Shown: positions 38,200-47,022, counted from the first letter of the stretch. The stretch: 55,093 nucleotides of DNA from an uncultured Acidimicrobiales bacterium (GCA_937958015.1 CALGOA010000098.1:1-55093), one strand, 5' to 3'. Notes: generated by a model not told the origin, from the sequence alone. Numbers and translations are program-made.

Positions 38200-39440
38200 G
38201 AGAGGTCGAAGAGTTCCCTGATGGCCTCAGCGAGGCGGTCACCGCGGTGGGTACCCGCCGCTCGGCGCAGCGCCGACGAGGGCTCGTGCAGCAACTTGGC
38301 GACAACCGCCCGGGTAGCCGCATCGACCGCTTCCCATTGCTCCGGGGAGAGGTCGTGGTATCTGCGGATCCGTTCGAGTTCGTTCAACCGATCGTCGTCG
38401 GCGGATCGGTACAACGAACCAAGGAGTGGTTTGACCTCGGTAGCGCTGATGGTTCGGCGGTACCGATCCATCTCTTCATCCAGAAGAACGCGGGCACTCT
38501 CGGCGGCGGCCTGGCGTTCGGAAATGTTTGCATTGGCGAACGCCTGCAGATCTGCGAGCAGCAGCAGGTCGATCCAATCCAACGACATGACACCGGGTGA
38601 GACGTCACGGGGCACTGCAAGGTCGATGACCAGGACTCGCTCGTCGCGGGCCGGGAACATCTCCGGTTCGATCACGAAACCCGAAGCCCCCGTGGCCGAG
38701 ATGATCAGATCGGCTTCGGCCACCAGCTGGCCAAGTTCGGAGAACGGGTGGGCTGAACCATCAACCCGACGAGCCAGGGCTTCAGCCGACTCGAGGGTTC
38801 GGTTACAGACCGACATGCTGGCGACACCACGGCGAGCCAGGGCATCGGCTACCGAGGCTCCCACTTCGCCGGTACCGACCACCAGCACCCGTCGGCTGCC
38901 GAGATCGTGCAGGCGGTCCTCCACCAGTTCCACCGCACTGTGAGCGAGCGAGACCGTCCGTTGGCCGATGGCGGTATCGGTCCGAACCTTGCGCCCGGCC
39001 GCCACCGCATGTTCGAACAGCGGATCCAGCAGTGTGGACGCCGCTCCTTCGATGCGAGCGACCTCCCAGCTCGAGCGAACCTGGCCCAGAATCTCGTGTT
39101 CTCCGAGCACAACACTGTCGAGTCCGGCGCTCACGTTGAACAGGTGCTGGACCGCATCGCTGGCGTGATGTACGTACAGGTACTCCCCGAATCGATCGGC
39201 ATCGACACCAGACAGCACCGACAGTGCATCTCGACACGCCCGGAATCCGTCGTGGAAACGTTCGGCGTGGACGTAGAACTCGGTCCGATTGCACGTGGAG
39301 ATCACCACGGCTTCGTTCACGAACGCATGCGAGGTGAGTTCGGCCAGCGCCTTCGCCATCACGTCATTCGACAGCGTCAGTTGCTCTAGCAGCTCGGGCG
39401 GGGCCGAGCGATGGTTGAGCCCCACGGCGAGATACGACAT
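38196..39440 (-). CDS. hemA: Glutamyl-tRNA reductase
   Basis: HemA reduces glutamyl-tRNA to glutamate-1-semialdehyde with NADPH, the first committed step of the C5 haem pathway. The 414-residue protein starts SYLAVGLNHRSAPPELLE, has the catalytic cysteine in VISTCNRTEFYV, the LVVGTGEVGASVADAL NADPH-binding motif and a helical dimerisation tail. The C5 route agrees with hemL in this window. It lies 149 bases after rex and may share its transcript or have its own promoter; no TANNNT box at 6-8 bases was seen. Confidence 0.96.
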   Translation of the reverse strand: MSYLAVGLNHRSAPPELLEQLTLSNDVMAKALAELTSHAFVNEAVVISTCNRTEFYVHAERFHDGFRACRDALSVLSGVDADRFGEYLYVHHASDAVQHLFNVSAGLDSVVLGEHEILGQVRSSWEVARIEGAASTLLDPLFEHAVAAGRKVRTDTAIGQRTVSLAHSAVELVEDRLHDLGSRRVLVVGTGEVGASVADALARRGVASMSVCNRTLESAEALARRVDGSAHPFSELGQLVAEADLIISATGASGFVIEPEMFPARDERVLVIDLAVPRDVSPGVMSLDWIDLLLLADLQAFANANISERQAAAESARVLLDEEMDRYRRTISATEVKPLLGSLYRSADDDRLNELERIRRYHDLSPEQWEAVDAATRAVVAKLLHEPSSALRRAAGTHRGDRLAEAIRELFDLS

Positions 39441-39551
39441 GACTGGTCCATTGTCGCTGGTTTTGACCCCATTCGCCTACTCCATGGCAAGGAAAGAGCC
39501 ATTCGTCACCATTTCCATACAGTTCACGAAACGGGGGAAGTGAAACCCCTG

Positions 39552-39583
39552 CGAACCGGTGGGGGCAGCCACCGGCGGTTCCA
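39552..39583 (-). terminator. Weak hairpin between rex and hemA
   Basis: GAACCGGTGG and CCACCGG-C-GGTTC form a stem with one bulge just after the rex stop. There is no T tract, so it could be an attenuator or partial terminator in the rex-hem operon. Confidence 0.35.
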
Positions 39584-39589
39584 ACGCCC

Positions 39590-40252
39590 TCAGGACTGGA
39601 GCGGAACGCCGGTGCCGGTCTTGGCGGCCCGGCCCCGCTGTCGGTAGAAGCTGAGAATCTGGAGCTCGGTGGCGATATCGACCGAACGGCACGTGACGTT
39701 GTTCGGCACTTCGAGAACTTCGGTCGTGAAATTCAACAACGACCGGATGCCGTGCCCAACCAGCAGGTCCGCAGCCTCCTGAGCCACGGCGGCAGGGGTG
39801 GTGATGACTCCGACCAGGATGTCCTCCTCCTCGACCAGCCGACCCAGTTCCGAAGGAGGGTGCACCGGAACTCCGCCGATTTCACTCCCGACCAGATCCG
39901 GGGCGATATCGACCATCGCCGCGACTGGGAATCCCCGGTCGGCAAAACCGCCGTAGTTGGCGAGTGCCTTGCCCAGATTGCCGGCGCCGACGATCACGAC
40001 CGGCCACTCCTGGGTCAGACCCAACACCAGCGAAATCTGTGACACAAGATATTTGAGGTCGTACCCGACCCCGCGGGTGCCGGTGATCTCCAACGATGCG
40101 AGGTCGCGTCGCAACGTGGCCGGATGGACGCCGGCTTCTTCAGCCAACCGATCCGACGACACCGACGGCAGGCTCAGGGCTGCCAACTCGATCGCCGCCC
40201 GCAGATACGCTGGCAGTCGACCGACCGTTGCATCTGAGATCGACGGGTCCAC
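39590..40252 (-). CDS. rex: Redox-sensing repressor Rex
   Basis: Rex senses the NADH/NAD+ ratio and represses respiratory and fermentative genes. The 220-residue protein has an N-terminal winged helix (VSSDRLAEEAGVHPATLRRD), the GTRGVGYDLKYL linker and a Rossmann domain beginning VVIVGAGNLGKALANY. GTG 40252 is chosen because TACCCT precedes it by 7 bases. rex upstream of hemA-hemC-hemD is a known actinobacterial arrangement. I did not find a full two-sided Rex operator near hemA. Confidence 0.95.
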   Translation of the reverse strand: MDPSISDATVGRLPAYLRAAIELAALSLPSVSSDRLAEEAGVHPATLRRDLASLEITGTRGVGYDLKYLVSQISLVLGLTQEWPVVIVGAGNLGKALANYGGFADRGFPVAAMVDIAPDLVGSEIGGVPVHPPSELGRLVEEEDILVGVITTPAAVAQEAADLLVGHGIRSLLNFTTEVLEVPNNVTCRSVDIATELQILSFYRQRGRAAKTGTGVPLQS

Positions 40253-40259
40253 GGCCGAG

Positions 40260-40265
40260 AGGGTA
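40260..40265 (-). promoter_or_regulatory. -10 box of leaderless rex promoter
   Basis: TACCCT on the minus strand, 7 bases before GTG 40252. Confidence 0.55.
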
Positions 40266-40300
40266 ACGCAGGCTCCCGCCCGACGCCGAGCGACCCGAAA

Positions 40301-41812
40301 TCAGTCCACGGGGTTCGACAGATCCCGGCGTCGGAGCTTCCCGGCAATTCCGATCGGAAGCTCGTCCATCACCTCGATGCGTTTCGGCACCTTGTACCGA
40401 GCCAGATGCCGGGCACAGTGCTCGCGCAACGTCTCCTCGATGCCATCGGAGTCGACGTCGTCGTGGACGGTGACGAACGCGATCACGCGTTCACCCGTTG
40501 CGCTGTCGACGACACCGATCGCAGCCGCCGCCTCAACCGACGGATGTGACTGCAAAACGTTCTCCACTTCGGCCGGATGAACGTTGAAGCCGGCGACGAT
40601 CACGAGGTCCTTGGTCCGGCCCGAGATCGACAGATGGCCGGACTCGTCGACGGTGGCCAGATCACCGGTCCGATACCAGCCGTCCTCGGTTCGGGTCCGC
40701 AACGTTGCCGCCTCATCGTTCCAGTAGCCGCGGCTCACCATCGGCCCGCGCACCCACACCTCGCCGATGTCGCCGATCAGTACATCCGTCCCGTCGGCAT
40801 CGACCAGTCGACACTCGACGCCCGGCATTACGGGGCCGACCGAACCAACGTCCACATGATCAGCTCCGAAACCTGAACACAACACTCCACAGGTTTCGGT
40901 GAGGCCGTATCCCTCGCGAAGATCCACGCCCAGTTCGTCGCGCATCGTTCGAGCAACGGTCGGGTCGAGGGTAGATGCGCCCGAGAGCGACACCTGAAGT
41001 TGACGCAGCGGAGCTGACCGTTCGGCATCAAGCCTCGACAGGGCGCGCCACATGTTGGGCGGACCGGCCAGAATCGTGACGCCGAATTCGGTTATCTCCC
41101 CCAGTAGGCGTGAGACATCAAACTCATCGTGGAGCACGATGGTGGCGCCGACGGCGAGGCCGAGGTTGAGAATGACGTTCAACCCCAGCACGTGGAAGAG
41201 CGGCACGACCGCGATGGTGGCCTGGGCGGCCGAGTCGAAATCGACCCCGGTGGCGCGAACCGAAAGCAGTGAGGCCCGAAGATTTCGGTGGGTAAGGATG
41301 GCCGGTTTCGACGGTCCTGCCGTTCCGCTGGTGAAGAGAAGGACCGCGATGTCATCGCCGTCCACCGCAGCAGCTTCGGTCATGACGTTCAGCGGGGTAC
41401 CCGCGGCGTTTCCGGCAAAGAGCACAGTGATCGACACCGAGCCTGCCACGGCCTCGATGGATCCGAGACCCGACTCCATGGAGGGACCGACCAGGATTTC
41501 AGCCAGGTTCACGGACTCGAGATCCCGCCGACGTTCGGCCTCTGGCGACAGGGGGTTCATCGGCACCGCAACCATCCCGGCAGCCAGACAGGCCAGATAT
41601 CCGTAGGTGAACGAGAGGTCGTTCCGGCAGATCAATCCGATGTGGGAACCCCGGTTGTGCCGGCTGGTCAGATGGCCAGCCCAGCGGCCCGCCTCGGTTC
41701 GCAGATCGGTGATGTCTGCGACCTCACCGTCAGCAATCACCCGACTCGAATCTGAAGCGAGGAGGACGGAGAGCAGGTTGGCCGAATCGGTCACTGGATG
41801 ATTTGACCACAT
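40301..41812 (-). CDS. ANL-superfamily acyl-CoA synthetase (AMP-forming)
   Basis: A 503-residue adenylate-forming enzyme that activates a carboxylic acid with ATP and CoA. Core motifs are present in order: A3 LLFTSGTAGPSKPAILTH, A5 GYGLTETCG, A7/A8 WYRTGDLA and GRTKDLVIVAGFNVHPAEVE, and the catalytic lysine of A10 in GIAGKLRRRDL. The substrate cannot be read from sequence; it lacks the length of fatty-acid FadD enzymes with extra domains. A GTG at codon 8 is an alternative start. Upstream is divergent from the CAP-domain gene. Confidence 0.9.
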   Translation of the reverse strand: MWSNHPVTDSANLLSVLLASDSSRVIADGEVADITDLRTEAGRWAGHLTSRHNRGSHIGLICRNDLSFTYGYLACLAAGMVAVPMNPLSPEAERRRDLESVNLAEILVGPSMESGLGSIEAVAGSVSITVLFAGNAAGTPLNVMTEAAAVDGDDIAVLLFTSGTAGPSKPAILTHRNLRASLLSVRATGVDFDSAAQATIAVVPLFHVLGLNVILNLGLAVGATIVLHDEFDVSRLLGEITEFGVTILAGPPNMWRALSRLDAERSAPLRQLQVSLSGASTLDPTVARTMRDELGVDLREGYGLTETCGVLCSGFGADHVDVGSVGPVMPGVECRLVDADGTDVLIGDIGEVWVRGPMVSRGYWNDEAATLRTRTEDGWYRTGDLATVDESGHLSISGRTKDLVIVAGFNVHPAEVENVLQSHPSVEAAAAIGVVDSATGERVIAFVTVHDDVDSDGIEETLREHCARHLARYKVPKRIEVMDELPIGIAGKLRRRDLSNPVD

Positions 41813-41920
41813 CTCTCAAGATCCGTCGAACACCCGCCGAAGTCCTAAGGACGCACTTCGCGATTCCCACGTGTTTCGACGCTGGGAGTCGCCACCTCAA
41901 GACTGATTTTTCAACTCGCC

Positions 41921-42520
41921 GTGACCCATCGCCCCCATCCACCGCTGCGCATCGCAATGCTCCTCACCGGAGGAGTGCTCTGCCTTCTCGGTCTGGCATT
42001 GGCCGCCGGTGGCGAGCGGGCCCCGGCGAGCGCTACGGCCCAGCAGGTACTGGGGACTTCGACGATCAACGATGAGCCCGCTGAGCTTGCGTTCGTCAGC
42101 CCTGAGGCCGCTGAAGCTCAGTTGTTTCTGGAGCTCATCAACGACCTGCGCCGCACCCGAGGGGCCGACCCGCTTCTTGTCGATGCCGAACTCGAGTTGA
42201 CCGCCAGCGCGTGGGCCGTCCATATGTCACAAACCCGTGACCTTGCACATGCAACCGACCTTTCGTTGGGAATTTCCAGCAACTGGCGCAAATTGGGCGA
42301 AAACGTCGGGGTCGCACCCGAACGGCAGTTGAACGAACTGTTCGAGGCCTTCGTGGCCTCGCCAACCCATCTCGCCAACCTCGTGGACCCCAGTTTCGAT
42401 CTGGTCGGAATCGGCATCGTGCACGTGGACGGCAAGCTGTGGATGACCCAACGTTTCATGGACGTGAGCCCCACCGAAGCGGGCGTCGTTCTGGGTCGTA
42501 CGACCGTCGCCACCGACTGA
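41921..42520 (+). CDS. Exported CAP/SCP-domain protein
   Basis: A 199-residue protein with an N-terminal signal or anchor helix (RIAMLLTGGVLCLLGLALAA) and a CAP domain from about residue 65: FLELINDLRRTRGADPLLVD, the histidine of LAHATDLS, the GENVG motif and SPTHLANLVDPSFDLVGIGI. This is the fold of bacterial YkwD-type proteins. The family has roles outside the cell, often lipid or metal binding; none is assigned here. Starts at a GTG. Confidence 0.88.
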   Translation: MTHRPHPPLRIAMLLTGGVLCLLGLALAAGGERAPASATAQQVLGTSTINDEPAELAFVSPEAAEAQLFLELINDLRRTRGADPLLVDAELELTASAWAVHMSQTRDLAHATDLSLGISSNWRKLGENVGVAPERQLNELFEAFVASPTHLANLVDPSFDLVGIGIVHVDGKLWMTQRFMDVSPTEAGVVLGRTTVATD

Positions 42521-42559
42521 CCGGCGGCAAACTGACCCTCCATCGTCGAAGGTTCTGTG

Positions 42560-43021
42560 CTACTCGAACCGCGACGCGAAGCCGATCCGGGCGGCGGTGA
42601 GAAACATGTCCTCGGTGTGGGTGAAGAGGGACCCGAGCACGCGGTCGATCTCGTCGGGTTCGGTGATCATTCGGTTGGGCAGGCGACCTTCGAGGTAGAT
42701 TCCCTCGTCCTCGCCAACGGTGAACGCCATCCCGTACAACTTGGCGTTCCGCACGAGCAGGTGACGATAGAACCGGTCCAGGTTCTCAGCGGGGGCGGGA
42801 ATGAAATAGGTTCGAAAGTGCAACGAGCGCTGCCCGAGCGTGAGCTCGGCCGAGTAGTGCTCCTTCGCTTCGCCGGTGAATCGGACGAACCAAGCGGGCG
42901 GTGTCTCGGAGATGCGTTCAATCGCGACCACCGCGGGATTCTGCAGCGCCTGGGTGGCCAGCGATGCGCTGATAAACGCATCGAGTTCGGCCAGTTCCTC
43001 GGCGGTGGAAAGAGCCGACAT
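42560..43021 (-). CDS. YbjN-domain protein
   Basis: A 153-residue protein of the YbjN (sensory transduction regulator-like) family, which has a type III secretion chaperone-like fold. Markers are LRTY-like LHFRTYFIPAPAENL, RHLLVRNAKLYGMAFTV and GIYLEGRLPNRMITEPDEID. A YbjN-like gene also follows mshA in mycobacteria (Rv0487), which agrees with this neighbourhood. The ATG overlaps the stop of the 29-residue peptide gene by four bases. The biochemical function is unknown. Confidence 0.82.
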   Translation of the reverse strand: MSALSTAEELAELDAFISASLATQALQNPAVVAIERISETPPAWFVRFTGEAKEHYSAELTLGQRSLHFRTYFIPAPAENLDRFYRHLLVRNAKLYGMAFTVGEDEGIYLEGRLPNRMITEPDEIDRVLGSLFTHTEDMFLTAARIGFASRFE

Positions 43022-43110
43022 CAGCGGGCGAGAATGAACAGCTGCAGGGCGGCCGCGCCGAAGATCAGAAGCAGGAGCACGACAAGCGTGATGACGATGG
43101 AGGGTCTCAT
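43021..43110 (-). CDS. 29-residue membrane microprotein
   Basis: A 30-codon gene (with stop) encoding 29 residues: a short basic start (MRPS), then one TM helix of about 22 hydrophobic residues, ending FILAR. Its ATG overlaps the stop of the SAM hydrolase gene by four bases (ATGA), and its TGA overlaps the ATG of the YbjN gene in the same way. Such double coupling is unlikely by chance and argues that it is translated. Charge placement suggests N-in or small-subunit behaviour, but no partner is known. No family recognised. Confidence 0.8.
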   Translation of the reverse strand: MRPSIVITLVVLLLLIFGAAALQLFILAR

Positions 43111-43967
43111 GACTCGGGATTCTCCTTGGTAGGGGCCAGCTGGACAGGCACCTGTTTGCTGGCGGCGTCGGTGCGTGACAGCTTCACCTGGTCGCCCTCC
43201 ATCAACCGAAGTTCCTCTGCGGCCGAACCTCTGTTGACCGCAAGGGACAGGAGCCCACTGGCGTCACCGAGCACACCGATCGATCCGGTGCCGATCGCCG
43301 AGTAGGTGTGCACCGGCATGGCGGCCCGCGAAACGTGATCACCCTCGACCCGAACGGCCGGCCACGAGTCGACATCACCCGGGTCAACGTTGAGCTGCAC
43401 ATTGCCGAAACGATCGATCCACAACACTTCGGCTTCGATCTTGCCTTCATCGTTGGCTTGGGCGACCGGCAACACGCCGGGCAGCAGCAGGGCCGGGTCG
43501 ATGGGAGTCCCCATCACCGCGGGATCGATACCCCGGGTCAGGTGAGCCGCCGCCGGCGCAAAGACGTCGCGACCGGCGAACGTGGCACCGATCGCGGGAA
43601 GGTGGAATTCGGGGTTGTCGAGAATCCACGCATTGGTGGCGCCGCCGACCATTCCAACCGCCGGGGCGAACAGACCGTTGTCGGGGCCGACCAGGTAACT
43701 CTGTCCCCCACCGACCTCGATACAGACGGCCTTGCGGTCGGTACCGACTCCGGGGTCGACAACGCCGAGCACGACTCCGGGCAGCAGGTACTGCGCCGAT
43801 CGGGCGATGGCCAGACCGCCGGCCCGCACATCGTGGGCGTCGATGCCGTGGGTGATGTCGACGATTCGAACCGTCGGACTGATCGACCAGATGACCGATT
43901 TGGTCACTCCGACGGATTCGTCGGCCAGACCGAAATCGCTGACGAAAGAGATGGTCTCAAAACTCAT
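43107..43967 (-). CDS. SAM hydroxide adenosyltransferase (DUF62 / SAM hydrolase)
   Basis: A 286-residue member of the chlorinase/fluorinase/DUF62 family, whose ordinary members hydrolyse S-adenosylmethionine to adenosine and methionine. Markers are FVSDFGLADESVGVTKSVI, VDITHGIDAHDVRAGG, VDPGVGTDRKAV, GPDNGLFAPA, and a C-terminal FGNVQLNV. ATG 43967 overlaps the proC stop by four bases, fixing the start within a longer open frame that continues upstream through proC. It is the second gene of proC - SAM hydrolase - microprotein - ybjN. Confidence 0.9.
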   Translation of the reverse strand: MSFETISFVSDFGLADESVGVTKSVIWSISPTVRIVDITHGIDAHDVRAGGLAIARSAQYLLPGVVLGVVDPGVGTDRKAVCIEVGGGQSYLVGPDNGLFAPAVGMVGGATNAWILDNPEFHLPAIGATFAGRDVFAPAAAHLTRGIDPAVMGTPIDPALLLPGVLPVAQANDEGKIEAEVLWIDRFGNVQLNVDPGDVDSWPAVRVEGDHVSRAAMPVHTYSAIGTGSIGVLGDASGLLSLAVNRGSAAEELRLMEGDQVKLSRTDAASKQVPVQLAPTKENPES

Positions 43968-44740
43968 CGGCTCGACCCCAATTCGCGACTCCTCGTCGTC
44001 GCAGCTGCGACGGCTTGGTGGAAGGCCGACCGGACGCCCTGTTCCTCCAGGATTCCGAGACCCGCTGCGGTGGTTCCGGCCGGCGTGGTGACGTCGGCTC
44101 GAAGTTGCGCAGCGTCCGCGCCATCGGCGATCAACATTGCGCCGGCCCCTGCGATCGTTTGGTAGGCAAGCTGCTGGGCAACCGGGCGCTGCAGGCCCGC
44201 CGCCACCCCTGCGTCCGTCATCGCTTCTGCAATGAGGAACACGTAGGCGGGGCCCGAGCCACTGAGCCCGGTCACGGCATCGATCTGTGGTTCGGTCACC
44301 GACACCACGGCTCCTACCGATCCGAGCACCTCGACACCCCATGCCAGATCGTCAGCGGAACCCGACGCTCCGATGGCTACCGCCGAGGCACCCATGCCGA
44401 AGAGCGCAGGTGTGTTCGGCATCGCCCGGACCACCACCGCGTCCGTGACCTGTTCCAGCGCGGTTGTAGTGATCCCGGCGCAGATGCTGAGTAGTCGGGG
44501 GATGGCCGGCAGCGCGTCAACGACCTCAACGGCGAGGTACGGCTTCACCGCCAGGATCGTGTCGACGCCTTCAACGGCGACGTCGGAAACGTTCACACCC
44601 GGGAACGCCGAGAGGACGGCCGCTCGGGCCTGTTCGGACGGTTCGACGATCGATAACTCCTCGGCCGATGCGAAGGTCCCGATCAGTCCCCCAAGAAGGG
44701 CCCGACCCATCTTTCCGCCCCCAATGATCTGCAGTTTCAT
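43964..44740 (-). CDS. proC: Pyrroline-5-carboxylate reductase
   Basis: ProC reduces pyrroline-5-carboxylate to proline with NADPH. The 258-residue protein starts KLQIIGGGKMGRALLGGLI (NADPH motif), has DTILAVKPYL, VVRAMPNTPALFGMG and the C-terminal family signature SGSGPAYVFLIAEAMTDAGV. ATG 44740 is preceded by TAGCCT at 8 bases. It heads a four-gene coupled operon. The tRNA-Pro gene in the window is unrelated in position. Confidence 0.95.
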   Translation of the reverse strand: MKLQIIGGGKMGRALLGGLIGTFASAEELSIVEPSEQARAAVLSAFPGVNVSDVAVEGVDTILAVKPYLAVEVVDALPAIPRLLSICAGITTTALEQVTDAVVVRAMPNTPALFGMGASAVAIGASGSADDLAWGVEVLGSVGAVVSVTEPQIDAVTGLSGSGPAYVFLIAEAMTDAGVAAGLQRPVAQQLAYQTIAGAGAMLIADGADAAQLRADVTTPAGTTAAGLGILEEQGVRSAFHQAVAAATTRSRELGSSR

Positions 44741-44748
44741 CACTGTCG

Positions 44749-44754
44749 AGGCTA
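44749..44754 (-). promoter_or_regulatory. -10 box of leaderless proC promoter
   Basis: TAGCCT on the minus strand, 8 bases before ATG 44740. Confidence 0.55.
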
Positions 44755-44806
44755 CCTCTACCGCAGACGGCACCGGCCATACGACCGGGCGGTTAGCGGG
44801 GTCGGG

Positions 44807-46018
44807 TTATGCGTGGCAGGGCTGCAGATCGCGGGCCGACACGTCGGCGTAGATGCGACGGAGGCGGCCAGCCGAGGTGCTCCACGTATACGTGCGCGCT
44901 CGAGCCGCAGCGCTGATCGACATGCGGCGAGCCAGTAGCGGGTCGTCCAGCAGCAGGTCGACGTGGGCAGCCCACCGGTCGGGGTCGCGCTCTTCCATCA
45001 GGAAACCGGTGACGCCGGAATCGACCAGCGTGAGAAGACCGCCGACCGCACTGGCGATGACAGGGGTTCCACATGCCGATGCCTCGAGGGCGACGAGACC
45101 AAAGGACTCGCTTCGACTGGGGACCAGCGAGATGTCGGCCGCCCGGTAGAACGTGGACAGCAGGTGATGAGGCTGGGGAGCCACGAAACGAACCCGATCC
45201 CGAACGCCGAGATCGTCGATCAGAGTGTTGATTCGGTCGAGTTCGGCGTCGCCCTCGGCCCCGCTGGCACCGCCGATCACCCACAGCTCGGCGTCGGTAT
45301 GTTCGCTGGCGGCAAGCGCCCCAACGGCGACATCGAGGCCCTTTAGCGGTTGGATACGTCCCACGAACAGCAGGATCGGATTGGAGCCGGCGCCAATCGC
45401 CTTGCGGGCTCCGGCTTGGCTACCGGGAGAGAAGAACGCCTGATCCACACCGGGAGGCACGATTTCGATTCGTTCACGGGGCGTGTTGTAGAACTCTTCA
45501 AGCTGCTCGGCCTCGGGCAAACAGTTGGCGAGCACCACATCTGCGCACGACATGACCTCTGCCTCGGCCCGGGCTCGGCTCTCGGGTTCGGGGTCGCCGT
45601 TCTCCGCCTTCACTCGAGCCAAGGTGTGGAACGTGGTGATGAGCGGGAGGTCGAGCATCTGCTTCAGCTGAAGACCGGCAACACCCGACAACCAGTAGTT
45701 GGCATGGATCGCGTCGGGGCCCCATTCCTCAAGATCGCGACGAACCCATTCGGAGAACTCGGGTACGTGCGACGCGAGTTCCTCTTTGGACTGCTCGACC
45801 GGGCCGGCTGGAACGTGAACAACCTCGAACCCAGGTTCGATGCTGACCCGCTCGGGAAGATCATCGGCCCACCGACGGGTGTACACCCGGCACTCGACGC
45901 CGGCCTGGGCCAACGCTCCGACCAGCTCGCGTACGTATACGTTCATGCCGCCGCCGTCGCCGGTTCCGGGCTGCGCAAGGGGGCTGGTGTGTAGCGACAG
46001 GATCGCCAGCCGCTGCAT
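44807..46018 (-). CDS. mshA: MshA-like D-inositol-3-phosphate glycosyltransferase
   Basis: A 403-residue GT4 glycosyltransferase. MshA links UDP-GlcNAc to inositol-3-phosphate, the first step of mycothiol synthesis. Markers are the N-terminal GDGGGMNVYVREL loop, ANYWLSGVAG, ITTFHTLARVKA, VPPGVDQAFFSPG, FVGRIQPLKGLDVAV and the EX7E-type donor motif SRSESFGLVALEASACG. These residues fit MshA better than other GT4 enzymes. The ATG overlaps the XRE gene's stop by one base. The nearby ybjN, histidine phosphatase and proC genes agree with the mycobacterial mshA region. Confidence 0.9.
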   Translation of the reverse strand: MQRLAILSLHTSPLAQPGTGDGGGMNVYVRELVGALAQAGVECRVYTRRWADDLPERVSIEPGFEVVHVPAGPVEQSKEELASHVPEFSEWVRRDLEEWGPDAIHANYWLSGVAGLQLKQMLDLPLITTFHTLARVKAENGDPEPESRARAEAEVMSCADVVLANCLPEAEQLEEFYNTPRERIEIVPPGVDQAFFSPGSQAGARKAIGAGSNPILLFVGRIQPLKGLDVAVGALAASEHTDAELWVIGGASGAEGDAELDRINTLIDDLGVRDRVRFVAPQPHHLLSTFYRAADISLVPSRSESFGLVALEASACGTPVIASAVGGLLTLVDSGVTGFLMEERDPDRWAAHVDLLLDDPLLARRMSISAAARARTYTWSTSAGRLRRIYADVSARDLQPCHA

Positions 46019-46386
46019 CAGTCGTCGGCCTCGTCGTTCATCTCGCTAGATGTTTCCCCGACGAACGATTTGTATACCTCGAGCAGTGCCCGCTTCTGAA
46101 CGTCGTTGAGTTCTGGAGCGCTGCGTATTGCCGCGACGAGGTCTGACCGTTCGGAGGTCTCGTCGAGGATTCCCGCTTGCACGTAGAGCGTTTCGGCCGA
46201 GATGCTGAGGCCGCGGGCGATCTGTTGAAGGATGTCGGCCGAAGGTTTCCTCAGCCCGCGTTCGATCTGGGACAGGTAGGGGTTTGAGATGCCCGCCACC
46301 TCGGACAACTTTCGCAGAGACATCTCTGCCATGCGGCGTTGCTCGCGAATGAACTCGCCCAGATCGGGTTTCTTCGACTCGGTCAT
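46018..46386 (-). CDS. XRE-family helix-turn-helix regulator
   Basis: A 122-residue protein with an N-terminal Cro/CI-type HTH (IREQRRMAEMSLRKLSEVAG, ISNPYLSQIERGLRKPSADI) and a helical C-terminal region (LVAAIRSAPELNDVQKRAL). This matches short regulators common in actinomycetes. It is placed between rsiG and mshA and is coupled to mshA (TGATG), so it may set mycothiol levels or only share the transcript. Confidence 0.88.
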   Translation of the reverse strand: MTESKKPDLGEFIREQRRMAEMSLRKLSEVAGISNPYLSQIERGLRKPSADILQQIARGLSISAETLYVQAGILDETSERSDLVAAIRSAPELNDVQKRALLEVYKSFVGETSSEMNDEADD

Positions 46387-46436
46387 TTCAGAACGTCACC
46401 ACCTTCGCCCATTGGATTGATCAGATCGTCGTACAG

Positions 46437-46976
46437 CTACGACTCGTCCGAGCTCAGAACAGCATCGACCGAGGCCTCGCCGTCGCGGTACCGCCGACCG
46501 ATCTCGGACTGAATGGCGTCGATACGTTCGTGAAGTTGACGACGATTGCGGGAGAGGCCCTGTTCGAATTCGCTGATGCGGCCGAAGAGTTCGTCGAGTT
46601 CGGTCTGTCCGAGGTGTTGCACACCACTGAGAACCACCGGCGACGCAATTGCTTCCAATCGGTCGACCAATTCGTCTCCGACCACACCGGGTAGGCCGAC
46701 CCGAACATCGGGGCGAGACCCCGGGGTTCGATTGGCCGCTTCATCGCTGAGGATGTCGGGCAGGTCATAGAGCAGACCCGCCACGCCCTCGCCGCTGCGT
46801 CGTCGCGCTTCGTGGATCACGATGTCCAGACGACCCTGGGCCAGTCGGCGCGCCATGGAGACGTCGCTCTCGACCGCGGCACAGCGGGTACGAAGCTCTC
46901 GCAGTTCAGGTAGCGGACGGCTACGAATGCCGTCTAGAACGTCGGCAGCGAGAAGCCCATCGATAATCGGAGTCAC
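46437..46976 (-). CDS. rsiG: RsiG-family c-di-GMP-binding anti-sigma factor
   Basis: A 179-residue helical protein. Streptomyces RsiG binds cyclic di-GMP through E(x3)S(x2)R(x3)Q(x3)D motifs on two antiparallel helices and holds the sigma factor WhiG inactive. Here the first motif is exact: E36, S40, R43, Q47, D51. The second is E138, S142, R145, H149, D153, with glutamine replaced by histidine. Between them lies LLYDLPDILSDE. WhiG is not in this window. The start is GTG 46976 with TATCCT 7 bases upstream. Genomes often annotate this family as aerial mycelium formation protein. Confidence 0.87.
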   Translation of the reverse strand: MTPIIDGLLAADVLDGIRSRPLPELRELRTRCAAVESDVSMARRLAQGRLDIVIHEARRRSGEGVAGLLYDLPDILSDEAANRTPGSRPDVRVGLPGVVGDELVDRLEAIASPVVLSGVQHLGQTELDELFGRISEFEQGLSRNRRQLHERIDAIQSEIGRRYRDGEASVDAVLSSDES

Positions 46977-46983
46977 GTAAGAG

Positions 46984-46989
46984 AGGATA
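46984..46989 (-). promoter_or_regulatory. -10 box of leaderless rsiG promoter
   Basis: TATCCT on the minus strand, 7 bases before GTG 46976. Confidence 0.55.
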
Positions 46990-47022
46990 GTGCCCGAGAT
47001 CGATGACGCACTGCTGATGTGA

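Noticed and set aside
39441-39589. Rex operator upstream of hemA
   Set aside because: Only one half-site-like GTTCAC string near 39525 was seen; the second half of the palindrome is missing.
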